Shown here in pieces: positions 1 through 11,170 of a DNA stretch of 64,000 bases. The stretch spans positions 310,001 through 374,000 of the forward strand of contig JBBHKE010002706.1 in the NCBI GenBank assembly GCA_037447655.1, in the 5' to 3' direction. The number at the start of each line of letters is the position of its first letter. Position 1 is the first letter of the stretch. The translations under genes were made by a program, and so were the position numbers. The notes under the pieces were generated by a model. That model saw only the letters and a program-made list of their open reading frames with translations, was not told where the DNA came from and ran no database searches. Source of the DNA: Zygnema cylindricum (Eukaryota; Streptophyta; Zygnematophyceae; Zygnematales; Zygnemataceae).

Positions 1-139
1 AAACAATAAGTATCCGTTTGTCCCAAATTTCAAAAAGTCACCATAGTGTTTAATATCACTTATTTTGGACCAAATATTTAATGGAAACTCATTTAGGGCT
101 ATATAAATACGAAAAGCCAAAGGAATCCTTACCGTATAT

Positions 140-1140
140 GTTACACCCTCTTATGCCAATCTTTAAACAAAGCATCTCGTTGGGGGTTGTGTAATATTTG
201 GTTTAGTCTATGAGGGGGCTGTAATCGAATCGGTTCTTCTTCACGATCCATGGCAGTAGTGTTGGCAATTCTTTGCTATCCAACATAAGAAAGCTATAGA
301 TGACACAACAAGCTGCTACAATTGCAAACACTCACTTTAATTCAATTGGATATGATTCAAGGATGGGAAAACGCATCTTCAAAATGCCATATGCATTTTC
401 AATTAAAATTCTTCCTCTTTGGAGATATTTGTCAATAACATTTTCCTCATCCATTTCAGATGCCTCATTATGGAATGCTTTCAAATCTTAAGGAGCCCAA
501 AGATGAGCAGATTATGACAAAATGACCGGCCGCAATTCTTGACAATTAATAATGCTAATCTTACCCAAAGTGCACTATTCTTCTAGTTTAGGGAACAAAG
601 ATGAGTCTTCGAAATGACTCAAATCATGGACTCCTCCACGAGCCTTCACAAAAATATCCCAAAATACCATTCGGTGGTCACAAACTCCTTGTATCAAAAT
701 ATTGTAATCATCATGGCGGGAGTAGTAATCATGCGAATTAAATTTCAGTTTGTTTTGCAAATAGACATGGGTTCCATCAATCACACCTGCTTTCATTTTT
801 ATATTTGTTAATGTATCAAACCCGTGGTGGATGAGCTTCCAACACTCTCCTATTAGATGTGAGACAAAGCTTGTGTATAATTATTGTGCCAGCATGTCAC
901 AAATCAATGTCGTCTAAGAAACTACGGTGCTACGACCAACACAAAACATGTTTGAAATAGTATTTAAGGAGCACCCATTCCCAAATCGATACAACACCAT
1001 TGCCAATTGAATGAACATCACGATAATTTGTGTTTTCTCTTTCTATATATGGTCTTAGGAGCGTAAACAATTTATGGAAGTTTTCTTATCCTATTTTGTA
1101 AGCTTGTCACCAATCTCTATCTGGTTCTTTAGGTTCCAAT
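140..1140 (-). pseudogene. PIF/Harbinger-type transposase (DDE_Tnp_4) pseudogene
   Basis: Read on the minus strand, this stretch gives pieces of a PIF/Harbinger nuclease in the right order. Around 960-1,050 is an N-terminal helical part (LAMVLYRFGNG, then GRSTVV). At 575-830 is the catalytic block, with GVIDGTH carrying the first Asp and GGVHDLSHFEDSSLF carrying the second Asp region. Around 360-430 is IENAYGILKMRFPIL, which carries the catalytic Glu. Stop codons and frame changes separate the pieces, so it cannot encode an active transposase. In this family the nuclease acts together with a Myb-like partner, and I see no such partner here. The pattern of conserved D, D and E blocks makes the family call firm. 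Exact ends and terminal inverted repeats were not found. It abuts the left end of copia element B1 at about 1,332. Confidence 0.8.
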
Positions 1141-1483
1141 TCTAACCATATTTGTAAGTGCAGATCCTCCCATATTGCACTAGAACGAGGGAACATCCAC
1201 CATCCTCGGCGATGTCGCATACGGAAATGTATATATTTAGTCATGAAACGGAAACATAATTCCATCAAATCCTCACATCCTCACCTTTCATGGCTTCAAA
1301 CCTTCCCTTTACACATGATTCATCGCTAGGATGAAATTTTATAGGGTCCATTCCCCCACAGAATTCGCAGATCGAAAGAAGCTTATCTAGATAGTGCCGA
1401 CTTCATGTTGATATAAACCCAAATGACTGACTTCTTGACATTCATAAACCTAATACAACTTCACCCTTGTGAAAGAAGACTTT

Positions 1484-2319
1484 TGTTGTTTTGAGACAGC
1501 TAGTGGTATTGAAGATGAAGAAGAGGCAGCAATATTCATTGTAGAACAAATCAAGAGAGGAAGCTTCCATAAAGACCGATGACCAAACAACAACTTTGAC
1601 AGATAATAACTTAAAATACAGGGACTCAATAGTCCTAAAATCTACCACAGTGTAGATAACATACAGAAAAAAATACACACAAAGTTTCACTTAATTTTGC
1701 TCAAAGATCAATGAGATATTTAGAGATGAAATTACATAAAATTGAGTGTCCAGTTTTCTTATCATTTGTTCCTAAACTCCAAAATTAACTAAGTCTTACT
1801 TTTATACTGAAGCTATAGTAAACTGTACGGAGGAATTCCAACCGTATGTCAAACTAAAATACTGTGAGTATACATGTGTACACAATGTATGTCATAAATC
1901 ACGTATTATACACTAATCAACTAATTCACTACAGACAAAATTCTGTTCTAACAAATATTTATACCGACAATCATATTACGATAATAGAGAAAAGTTATCG
2001 TGATCTAGTCACGCCTCGTTAACAGTTGTCGGCGGCAGCTGTCAGCCGTTTGATCACCAAATTTGGCACCGTGGATGTGCTCTCAAGAATCATGTGGTCA
2101 TTACCGAATGTATGTATGTCTACGGAGGACATACTCAAGCATTCCTCGTAGCAGACGACGCTTCTCCCTAGTGTGACTGAACCGTGAACTCCCAATTTCA
2201 CTATCACACTAATTCTAGCAAATACTGAATTGGACTTACCAAAAAATTAACTAAGTCTTGAAAAACTCTCTCTCTCACAACCCAAAAACAGAGAGGACTA
2301 AAGCTTTCCAAAAACAACA
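1484..2319. mobile_element. Solo LTR (836 bp) of an otherwise unseen family, TSD ACTTT
   Basis: The segment starts TGTTGTTTTGAG and ends CCAAAAACAACA, so it has TG...CA ends with an inverted repeat. It is flanked on both sides by ACTTT (1,479-1,483 and 2,320-2,324). The host LTR reads continuously when the insert and one ACTTT are removed, as comparison with 11,990-12,040 shows. No internal region is present, so it is a solo LTR left by LTR-LTR recombination. Its sequence does not resemble families A, B or G in this window. Confidence 0.8.
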
Positions 2320-2664
2320 ACTTTCACGTGTGCTCAGTACCCCTACAAAATACAAAGTTAGAATATGAGTATTTGGACACATTCCCCACTTTGAATTTCC
2401 CTTAGAAATACCGACACCCTGGAAAGAAAAAAACGCTGACCGACTACACCCCTGTGTAGCCTAGAATCCCAGGAGTCCGCAGCAAAAAGAATCACTAAAT
2501 TTGCTCCTCTGAGCAGTTAGTTATCGCTGGCCAAAGATGGCCTGTAAATACAAAAAGTCACCTAGAGAGAGGCGCCTCAAACACACTAAGTCCCTAAACT
2601 CCTACTCGCACCTACCTACTAGTGTACCCTACACCAATCAAAAGAGTGTATAGCAGAAGAAGGT

Positions 2665-3657
2665 TGTTGACATAAATAGTTTTGGGTATTTTCTAGGTCT
2701 TAATAAATTAGCGGAATAAGTAGGCAGCTTACTTTCATCTCTTCTCTTTTACCCCTATACTTGTTGTAGTCACTAAAGAAGAGAGAGAGTGATGGAGCCA
2801 TGGCTGCCTCAACTCCATATACAGGGCTAGAAAGTGACTTTAAGTCACTCTCTACCAAAAGGTTGAGTCCATTAGGACTCGAACTCGCGACCGGTAAAGC
2901 GTGGCGTAGCCGTCCGCTCTATCTAGTTTGTCATCGAAGCTCGTTAAAGTTTATAGGGTATGATTCATATTTAAAAAATATTACGTCCTATAATCCGATT
3001 GACGGAAATGTAAAATGTTACATCATAGAACATGTTAAATTCAGTGCGGACTAGATCCCGCACGAAACAAATATATCTGACATTTGTTTCGACGAGCGAT
3101 ATTTAATGCCGGTTCGTATCCAACGGCATACGTCTTCGCCGAGATCCCGGAAAGGTCTCTTTGACGTTTTGTGACATGGCATAACCTGGAGCCACGTGGA
3201 AAGATGACATTCGGTCGCGGGAATTCCAAGGAACATACGGACGAGTAAGAAGTGGACACGCGTCCGCTCAAAAGCCTTGTCGTACATATGCCATACAAAA
3301 GGTACACCGACAGTAGTACTTTTTGGTACAATACAGTAATGTGATTGGTTCGTACTTCAGTAGATAGAAGTTATTAGAGGGAATCAGGACTTAGAATATT
3401 TCGGTAGACAGTCACCTCTCTCTTTGAGAGTTTTCTACAAATTGGCATGTTTTACTGCCTCATAACTTATCGCCTGGTTGGGCATTTTCAGAGATTCTTT
3501 TTCCGACAAACTCAAGGGAGTCTAGGCTGCACAGGGGTGCATTCAGATTGTTAGCTTTTTTGCTTGGACAGCATTGGTTGTCATTGAAAGTGGGTTAGTT
3601 AACAACCATCTAGAGGCTTTCTGAATTTTGTGATCCAATGGAGGACACAAAATTGCA
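2665..3657 (+). mobile_element. Solo LTR of family B, plus orientation, TSD AAGGT
   Basis: This 993-bp LTR runs from TGTTGACATAAATAG to CAAAATTGCA and is flanked by AAGGT at 2,660-2,664 and 3,658-3,662. It lies opposite in orientation to the LTR it interrupts, producing a head-to-head arrangement that could form a large hairpin. It includes the CATGG block (about 2,793), a near-palindrome around AGTGACTTTAAGTCACT (about 2,835) and a short tRNA-like motif in reverse (GGACTCGAACTCGCGACC, about 2,876). Confidence 0.85.
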
Positions 3658-4239
3658 AAGGTATAGCCGCCGATTGTACTTCTTGTACGGCCATTGTACA
3701 ACATGGCTTTTTGGTTGACACTTGTGAGCTTGGTCATCGTTCCTCCTCCCATCTTTTCCAATGTTTAATGATATGGCGCCACGTGGCACATCGCGCTGCT
3801 ATGTCCAAAATCCGCCAAAGATTTACTCGGGTTTGGCGGCGGCGACGACGTCCGTTCGATCATATAGTTTACACGGTTAGATTCACGTCCGCGAGCGCCG
3901 TTGTCTATATGTGTTATTTCGTCAATCTGGTATGTTTTGGTGAAAGTGACGTCGTGTAACATTTAATTAAATATCCTACCACAAATGTGTATCGTTTAGT
4001 TAATTCCTTAATGGATGAGGCAAACATCTACATAGTAGACCATAGATCTAAGTTCGATTCTGGTCCAGGGCAACATTTTGGTCATCTATAAGCCAGTCTG
4101 CCTATTTTTTTTCTGACTATGGGGGCAGCCATGGTGAATCTCTCTCTCTCTTCTCTCTAGAGTCTAAATTAAAAAGTGAATATTAATTACTTCTTTTCAA
4201 CACTCCATTTAATTCTTCTTCAACTTTTAATTTAAGTCC

Positions 4240-4310
4240 ACACATTTTAACACTCCCATCATTTTCTACTCTATTTTTTTTTCAACTCACACTTAATAAC
4301 AACAAAACAA

Positions 4311-4355
<45 letters not shown>

Positions 4356-6301
4356 TTACATATATATGTATATATATTTTTATATATATATATATTTTTT
4401 TTCCTCTTTATTTTTATTTTCCCCTCAAAAATCTTTAAGTGAATACCCTCATGTTTAAAGAAGTGTATTAGATGAGCCGAATTAAACATTGCATCTTGTT
4501 GATCACACATTTTATTTTGCATGCCACTTCTCATAAATCCCAGCTCTTGGAACAAGGATTTTATCCACCTCATCCCATTTTCATCCGAGCCAAATCCAAC
4601 TTTGCGCTTGCTGTTCTAACAGCCAGCCCCATCCCTAATCTGCAACACAAACCTAGATGTTAACCCTTTTACAGGCACATCTTCATAAGTGACATCACAC
4701 GAAGTAGTGATGTTAAATCCACCCTCCCCCAAATTTATCCAAAAACCACTAGTCCCTACTAAAGTTCTCATACATTCTACATCTTCCCCTCTTAAATGAT
4801 TATCTATGATAATTACCCCATTTTCTGAATTTTTCTTACTTCCCCTTTTTAGATCCATATGAGACGTTTCACTATCACTTTTCATTTTGATTCCCAAACA
4901 ATATTTTTCCTCCCCTAAACCTTTCATTAACTTTTCCTTTTCTCCCCTATCCTTTGAAGCTCTTTCTAGATTTACTTCTCCCCTTTCCTTGGAATCCGTT
5001 GAAGTCTCTTTTTTCGACATGTTTACTGTTTCCGAAATATCTATTAGAATATCCTTAATATTTTGTTTTTTCCCTTCTTCCAATTTTAATTCTAAATCTT
5101 ACTTTCTCATTTCTAAGTCATTTACTCTATACTTCTTGACATCCTCATCATGTTTAACTCCCTCAAATACCTTGTTTCTCTTTACTTCCCTTATGCCTCT
5201 AAAAGCACAGTGTTGCCTTCGTGGAATTTTTGTGTGATTTTCTCTCTTCTCCATACTACCTATGTCGAGAAGTTCCTTAATGTTATCATCTTGTTTCTCC
5301 TCTTCCCCTTCTTCCTCCTCATTCACATTCCAAATTCTAATTTTTTCCAACTAAGAGCATTCCCCCGTATAGTGACATGGTTCCCTACAAAAGAAACAAA
5401 TTATTCCTTTCAAAGCCCTTTTTTTTTTCCCATTCCTCTCTTTTCTCCGATGTTCCGATAAGGCTTATCTTTATCACGCTTCTGCCAGTCACCTCTATTC
5501 CTCTCATCATGCTTCCGCCAGTCACCACTAGTTGTTAGTACATTCAACCTGTCACTTCCCCTACGAAGCTCCAAAGTGCTTTTCTTCTCAAAAATCATCC
5601 TCATTGTAGTGCTTCATTTCCATGAGGAGTATTCCGTTTCATGCATACGGTTAATGATGTTTTGGTACTCATCTGGAAGTTTCATGATTAGTGTGTTAAT
5701 CTTTCTCACCTCAGATTTTACATATCCTGCACTAGCAAACTCAACATGTAATGCAACAATATCATTGCAAAACTGTATCATGCTACCGCCTTTATAAACA
5801 TAAGCCTTAATTTTTTGTTTTACTATTTGTTGCCTCTATTTTATCTCACTCTTATAAATATTAATTAGTGTTTCCCAGATTTCTGAAGACTTGGTTAGGT
5901 TTATAAGAGTGATAGTTATGGACTTAGACACCTTTCTAAGAGTGAGATGTTTTGCTATAGTGTTTTTGTACTCCCAAATTTTGCTCTCATTATCTTCAAT
6001 TTTAGTTATAACCCCTACAAGTGGAACCGTAGCCAAGAACCTAGCTCCCCTCACCATAGGTGTTCCTTTTCCCTTCTCCCCTTCTATGGCAATGATTTTT
6101 CCTTCACCTTCTGTTGCATCTAAACTCCGGTTGGTTTTCTGGGAAGCCCAAGATGAATCTGCGTAGTGAGTTCCACTAAAGCCCAGTGGCGGACACCTCA
6201 ATTGTCGCTAAGAGCTTTTCGAAAATCAATCCCTCCATCGTAAATTCCCAATAAGTGAAGTCTATTCCATCAAACATAGGCACCCTAGATGGTGGGTCCA
6301 T
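4240..6301 (-). pseudogene. Internally deleted copia gag-pol of element B1
   Basis: The minus-strand reading starts at the ATG of 6,299-6,301 with MDPPSRVPMFDGIDF, a typical copia gag N-terminus, and continues as gag at 5,410-6,201. Around 5,180-5,210 the sequence passes from the gag/protease linker (IPRRQHCAFRGIRE) straight into an integrase C-terminal motif (KHDEDVKKYRV). At 4,616-4,960 it passes into late reverse transcriptase (GLGEEKYCLGIKM) and RNase H (DVTYEDVPVKG). The protease, integrase core and RT core are therefore missing. Stops and frameshifts break the rest. It is a deletion derivative that could have moved only with helper proteins, and is now decayed. An AT-repeat lies in its 3' part. 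Confidence 0.75.
4308..4412. repeat. (TA)n-rich microsatellite
   Basis: Long run of alternating TA with short T runs, inside the decayed 3' end of element B1. Confidence 0.9.
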
Positions 6302-6305
6302 AACC
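6291..6305 (-). promoter_or_regulatory. Primer-binding site of B1: half-tRNA(iMet) type
   Basis: On the minus strand, directly after the 5' LTR end, the sequence is GGTTATGGACCCACC. The plant initiator tRNA-Met anticodon arm, as I recall it, is GGTGGGCCCATAACC, whose complement is GGTTATGGGCCCACC. The match is 14 of 15. The gag ATG lies inside this site, opposite the CAU anticodon. Priming from the anticodon arm (half-tRNA) is known for Drosophila copia and yeast Ty5. Confidence 0.7.
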
Positions 6306-6390
6306 TAAAATTCTATGGGGTCCATTCCCCCACAGAATTCATAGATCCAAATAACTTATCTTGATAGTGCCGACTTCAAGCTGATATTAA
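6306..6390 (-). repeat. 5' LTR of B1, inner fragment
   Basis: End of the family B 5' LTR (TAAAATTCTATGGGGTCC... on the plus strand, similar to 1,332-1,420). It is cut at 6,390 by element A1 and resumes at 11,963. Confidence 0.7.
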
Positions 6391-7177
6391 TGTTGAAATT
6401 TGTGGGCCTCACTCATCTTGCAACAATCTAGCTTCACAAAGCAAAAACTCTCTCACAGGTCACTCAAGAATCTTCCGAAGCCACAAAGAATTCACTCACA
6501 AAGTAAAAGCACACTTGCTCAAATTTTCCTCACAAGAAGAATCACTTTATTATCTCCAAGTTCTCTTTACAAGGCTTCACTTATCTTTGTATCTCAACTC
6601 ACACAGAGTTACAATACTTTCTCACTATAGGGACTCTTACTATCTCTTCAGCTATGGTCACAACCAATTCTCCAATTGTATTAATTTGTCTACTTCTCCT
6701 ACTTCATATATACTCTTTTCTACTCTACCCTTCTAGACAATCTAGACATTTCTAGCTCTAACTTATTGACAAGTGTCCTTCTCGTGGCTCTCCACGTCAC
6801 AAGAACCTACTAGACATGTCCCCGAAACTCGTGGCTCTCCACGTCACAAGAACCTACTAGACATGTCCCCGAAACTCCAAGGAAACACTTAGGAACCACC
6901 TCGGAAAAGTCCATACCGTTTCCTGTGGAACCTTCTAGAAGCTTCTGCTTTGCACGCCTGTAACCTTTGATCTACGTATCCAAATCTTTCTCTTTATAGC
7001 TCGTTCGAAAGCTCGTTTTCTGTAGATAAAGATCGTCTGGTCGCGTGCTCGATTTAACCATTTAACAAGAAAGTTATTCCACTTTGCACTTCTGCACTGT
7101 GCTTCTCCATTGCGCCACTGCGCTCTCTCCCTTTAATGCACTATCTTCTGAACTAACTTAGGATTACTTTCTCAACA
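6391..7177 (-). repeat. 3' LTR of A1
   Basis: 787 bp, TG...CA ended. It contains a TATATAT box on the minus strand near 6,706-6,716, and a tandem pair of about 53-bp units at 6,778-6,876 (both beginning CTCGTGGCTCTCCACGTCAC). Nearly identical to 11,171-11,957. Confidence 0.93.
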
Positions 7178-7200
7178 CCCCCTCTTAATCATTAGTTAGT

Positions 7201-10200
7201 TCAATGATGACTTACAAGTCCAAATAACTCATTACACAAATTTACTTTCTCTCTTGAGATTGCCTTTGTCAAACTATCCGCCGCTTGCATGCTCGTATGC
7301 ACATACTCAAATTTTATCTCTTTACTTTCAACATATTCTCTAACAAAATGAAATTGAATGTCAATATGCTTTGTGCGAGCATGATAAACGGGATTTTTCA
7401 TGAGAGCAATACTTCCTTGATTATCCGAGTATATCACCGTTGTTCCTTGCTCGAATCCCGCCTCTTTAAAGAACGCCCTTAACCATATGGCTTCCTTCGT
7501 AGCGTGTGTTGCTGCCATATATTCGGCTTCCGTGCTCGATAGGGCAACCGTCCTTTGTCTTCGGGAGCTCCAACTTATTGCTGCGCCTCCGCATGTAAAA
7601 ACATATCCGGTCGTGCTTCGCCGTGTGTCTTCGTCGCCTCCCCAATCTGAGTCGACATATCCGGTGAATTCTACGGATTCTCCTCTCTTGAATTTTAAAC
7701 CGAAATTCACCGTTCCTTTGAGGTAACGCAAAATTCTTTTCACGGCTTGCCAATGTATAATTCCCGGATTCTCCATGAATTGGGAAACACTCCCAACCGC
7801 CGCAGCCAAATCCGGTCTCGTTGCTACCATCAAATACATCAAGCTCCCGACCGCTTCTCGATACGGTACTTCCTTCATTTGCTCCCTTTCGTCCTCGTTC
7901 GTTGGACACATATTTTTCGTGAGCTTCAGCCCCGTGTCCATTGGTGTGCTCACCGGCTTGCAATTCTCCATATTAAATCGCTTGAGGACTTCTCTCGCGT
8001 ACTTCTCTTGGTGCATGGTCACCTCGCCTTTCTCTTTATCAATATCCACTTTAATTCCCAACAAATAATTAGTTTCTCCTAAATCACTCATTTCAAACTT
8101 ACTTTTGAGAAACCTTTTAACTTTCAAAATTTCATCATCGAGATAACCAAAGATGTTCACATCATCCACATAGATAGACACAATTGTGAGAGATTTTCCT
8201 ACTCCACGCTTATACACCGCTCTATCCGTCTCAAATCTCTCAAAGCCTTCCTTTTTCATTTCACCGTCGATACGGTGATTCCAACACCGTGGTCCTTGTT
8301 TAAGACCATAGAGAGGCTTCTTTAACTTGCACACAAGGTCCTCCTCTCCCTTCTTCACCATGCCTTCCGGTTGCTCCATATAAATTTCCTCGTCAAGCTC
8401 TCCATTGAGGAACGCCGTCTTCACGTCCATTTGATGCATCTTCATGCCCTCCAATGCGGCAATCGCGACCAAACTCCTTAAGCTTGAAAATTTCACAACC
8501 GGTGCAAAAGTTTCATTGTAGTCAATCCCCTCCTTTTGGGAATATCCCTTCGCGACTAAACGGGCTTTGTAACGCTCCACGGTCCCGTCCGCCTTCCTCT
8601 TAATTTTGTAGACCCATTTGCAACCGACAATATTTTTCCCCTCCGGTCTTGGGACGAGTTCCCACGTGTCATTGTCATAGAGACTCCTCATTTCGTCGTC
8701 CATAGCCGCCCTCCATTTTTGTGCTTCGGCACACGTAATCGCCTCTTGAAAACTCTGCGGCTCCTCCTCTTCCGTAAGAAAACAATATGCAAATCCGGCA
8801 AATTCCTCATTCACACCACCAAGTCTCGTAGCGGTTAATCTCTTTGGTGTTGTTCTCACTCTTCCGGATCTCCTCGGTGCCTGCGGGCTTGTTTCCGGAG
8901 TTGAATTTGCCTCATCCGTCTCGGGTGGAGTGCTAGTCGAACTCGAAGGACTTGCTTCTTCTTCCACCTCCACCTCCTCTTCATGCTCCTTAATTTCCAT
9001 ATCCTCAAATGACTCCTCTTTAGCCTCTTGTTTTTCATGGACAATAACATCTCGGCTTGATACGACCTTTTGCTTTTTCGTATCCCAAACGCGATACGCC
9101 TTTCTCGCCGCATCATATCCAACGAAAACTCCCGTCCAACTTTTCTTATCAAACTTCTTTCGCTTTTGTGAAGGAATAAATACGCTCGCTTTGCATCCGA
9201 ACACTCGCAAGTGTTGCACACTCGGCTTGTAGCCACTCCATGCCTCCTCGGGGGTAACGTCTTCTAAGTTTGCGCTTGGTGACCGATTCTTAACATGCAC
9301 GGTGCAATAAATCGCCTCGGCCCAAAATGACTTGTCGAGGTCCGCCGAGTGGACCATAGCTCGTGCACCCTCCACCAACGTTCGGTTTAATCTTTCGGCC
9401 ACTCCGTTTTGTTGCGGGCTATAAGGGGTAGTAAATTCTTGCCGAATTCCCTCCTTCTTACAAAACGAATTAAAAGCTCCTGAGGTGTATTCTCCGCCGT
9501 TGTCGGATCGTAGCGCCTTCACCTTCTTTTCGGAATATTTCTCGGCTTCGGCCTTAAACTCCTTAAACTTCTCGAGAGCTTCCCGTTTCTCCCTCATGAA
9601 GTAAATCCACACTTTCCTCGTACAATCGTCCGTGAAAGTGATGAAATATTTACTCCCTCCAAGACTCCTCGGGTGCGGTCCACTTATGTCCGTGTGGACA
9701 AGCTCAAGCTTCTCCCGAGTTCTTCTCTCCTCCGTGCGTTTAAACGGCTCTCTATGTTGTTTCCCCTCCAAACAACCGTCACACACCCCCGTTAGAGTTC
9801 CATTAACTCCTTCAAGCCCCTTCACCATTTTCTTCTCAATTAACTTCTTTAAGTTGGCCTCTCCTAAATGCGCAAACCTTTTATGCCATAAACTAAAGGA
9901 CTTTAACTCACTTGAATTTCCCTCGGCAATAAATGATCCCCCTCTCACTCTTGGTATCCTTACTCTTAACTTAAATAAATTCCCTTCCGCTATTCCATCA
10001 CCTTTTACTCTACCCGTGCTCTCTTCAATAATCTCACACTTATACTTCTCTTTAAATACAACTCTATGTCCAAACTTCACGGCATGGATCACACTAAATA
10101 AATTCTTCTTTAATTGCGGAGTATAAAACACATTTTTCAAAGTGACTCGGTTTATACCTCTACCCGTGGGTAAATCTACTCTCACATCACCCTCCATATT

Positions 10201-11148
10201 TACCTCTAAAGACTCATTATTAGCAACAATAATTCTTTTTGGTGTATCCAATTTAGTGAGAGTTACAAACAACGACTTTTCATTACACATATGATGCGTT
10301 GCTCCCGAGTCTACAATCCAATCACTTGAACTTCCCTTCTTCTCCACGAGATTTGCTTGTTGAAGTTCCACGGTCATCGCGTTGCCTTTCTTGTGTTTGC
10401 ACTCATACGCTCGATGACCCTCCTTTCCGCAATTGTAGCATGCCGTTGAGCTCCCTCCTTTCGGCCTCTCATTTGCCTTCTTCGATAGTCGGCAATTCTT
10501 CGCCATGTGACCCGCTTTGCCGCAATTGTAGCACTTCCTCATAGTAGTGCTCTTGCGTCCTTTTGTGAAAAGCGCCGAGTCTCCCGACTCCTCACTTTCT
10601 CCATGCTTGAGGTCGAGCTCCTCTTGTAGTAGCCGACTTACGACGTACTCCAACTTTAACTTCTCTTGTGATTTTAACGCCGTCACGAGCATTTTATATT
10701 CACTTAGGAGGCTCCTCAATAACGTAAGCACGAGGTCTTCTTCGTCTTGTTTCTTTCCGACCGCCGTTAGTTGCTCCGCAAGCTCCTTAAGTCGATTCAC
10801 GTGCGTTTGAATCGAGTCCGTCTCCTTCATCTTAAAGGTGGCAAGTTTCTCCTTTAATTGCAACACATTTGCCGTTCCACTATCTTCATACACCTTGAGC
10901 AAGGTGTCCCACATCCCCTTTGCCGAATCGCATCCTAAAATGTGGGATACTTGAGTGTCGTCAAGACTCAACAAAATGTAACCTTTGGCCTCTTCCTCCT
11001 TTCCTTGCCACACCACAAGCTCGTCTTGTGCCGCCGGTGCCGGGTCGGTTCCATCAACGTGTCCCCATAGTTTCTTCATCTTGAGCACTTGCTTAATTTT
11101 CGCTTTCCATATGTGGAAATTTGCTCCAGCAAACTTGGAGAACTTCAT
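7201..11148 (-). CDS. Copia gag-pol polyprotein of A1 (intact)
   Basis: The open frame runs from 11,217, but the first 23 codons lie partly in the LTR and across the primer site. I prefer the Met at 11,148 (MKFSKFAGANFHIW), giving about 1,315 residues, normal for copia. In numbering from 11,217: gag to about 215; two CCHC zinc knuckles at 229-242 and 260-273; aspartic protease WIVDSGATHHMC at 300-311; pre-integrase LWHKRFAHLG near 443; integrase D509, D572, E608 (D-D-35-E); RT with KWVYKIKR near 867 and YVDD at 1016-1019; RNase H D1189, E1230, D1265. No stop or frameshift is present. Protein products would form the particle, mature gag-pol, copy RNA to cDNA and integrate it. The region is more GC-rich and codon-regular than the decayed copies around it. 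Confidence 0.95.
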   Translation of the reverse strand: MKFSKFAGANFHIWKAKIKQVLKMKKLWGHVDGTDPAPAAQDELVVWQGKEEEAKGYILLSLDDTQVSHILGCDSAKGMWDTLLKVYEDSGTANVLQLKEKLATFKMKETDSIQTHVNRLKELAEQLTAVGKKQDEEDLVLTLLRSLLSEYKMLVTALKSQEKLKLEYVVSRLLQEELDLKHGESEESGDSALFTKGRKSTTMRKCYNCGKAGHMAKNCRLSKKANERPKGGSSTACYNCGKEGHRAYECKHKKGNAMTVELQQANLVEKKGSSSDWIVDSGATHHMCNEKSLFVTLTKLDTPKRIIVANNESLEVNMEGDVRVDLPTGRGINRVTLKNVFYTPQLKKNLFSVIHAVKFGHRVVFKEKYKCEIIEESTGRVKGDGIAEGNLFKLRVRIPRVRGGSFIAEGNSSELKSFSLWHKRFAHLGEANLKKLIEKKMVKGLEGVNGTLTGVCDGCLEGKQHREPFKRTEERRTREKLELVHTDISGPHPRSLGGSKYFITFTDDCTRKVWIYFMREKREALEKFKEFKAEAEKYSEKKVKALRSDNGGEYTSGAFNSFCKKEGIRQEFTTPYSPQQNGVAERLNRTLVEGARAMVHSADLDKSFWAEAIYCTVHVKNRSPSANLEDVTPEEAWSGYKPSVQHLRVFGCKASVFIPSQKRKKFDKKSWTGVFVGYDAARKAYRVWDTKKQKVVSSRDVIVHEKQEAKEESFEDMEIKEHEEEVEVEEEASPSSSTSTPPETDEANSTPETSPQAPRRSGRVRTTPKRLTATRLGGVNEEFAGFAYCFLTEEEEPQSFQEAITCAEAQKWRAAMDDEMRSLYDNDTWELVPRPEGKNIVGCKWVYKIKRKADGTVERYKARLVAKGYSQKEGIDYNETFAPVVKFSSLRSLVAIAALEGMKMHQMDVKTAFLNGELDEEIYMEQPEGMVKKGEEDLVCKLKKPLYGLKQGPRCWNHRIDGEMKKEGFERFETDRAVYKRGVGKSLTIVSIYVDDVNIFGYLDDEILKVKRFLKSKFEMSDLGETNYLLGIKVDIDKEKGEVTMHQEKYAREVLKRFNMENCKPVSTPMDTGLKLTKNMCPTNEDEREQMKEVPYREAVGSLMYLMVATRPDLAAAVGSVSQFMENPGIIHWQAVKRILRYLKGTVNFGLKFKRGESVEFTGYVDSDWGGDEDTRRSTTGYVFTCGGAAISWSSRRQRTVALSSTEAEYMAATHATKEAIWLRAFFKEAGFEQGTTVIYSDNQGSIALMKNPVYHARTKHIDIQFHFVREYVESKEIKFEYVHTSMQAADSLTKAISREKVNLCNELFGLVSHH

Positions 11149-11158
11149 GGCTTCGTTT

Positions 11159-11170
11159 GCTCCGATACCA
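11159..11170 (-). promoter_or_regulatory. Primer-binding site of A1, tRNA(iMet) 3'-end type
   Basis: TGGTATCGGAGC directly follows the 5' LTR on the minus strand. The standard plant copia site, complementary to the initiator tRNA-Met 3' end, is TGGTATCAGAGC: one mismatch. Confidence 0.85.

Larger units (their letters stand above)
1332..4202 (-). repeat. 3' LTR of old copia element B1, split by two solo LTRs
   Basis: Family B LTR in minus orientation, beginning TGAAATTTTATAGG and ending TTCAACA on the plus strand. Two later insertions (1,484-2,319 and 2,665-3,657, each with its own 5-bp target duplication) interrupt it. Removing them leaves about 1,032 bp, the usual family B LTR length here. 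It carries the family's conserved upstream block (GGCAGCCATGG, CT-rich run, motif around CAGTGACTACAACAAG). Copia remnants follow directly at 4,203. Confidence 0.75.
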
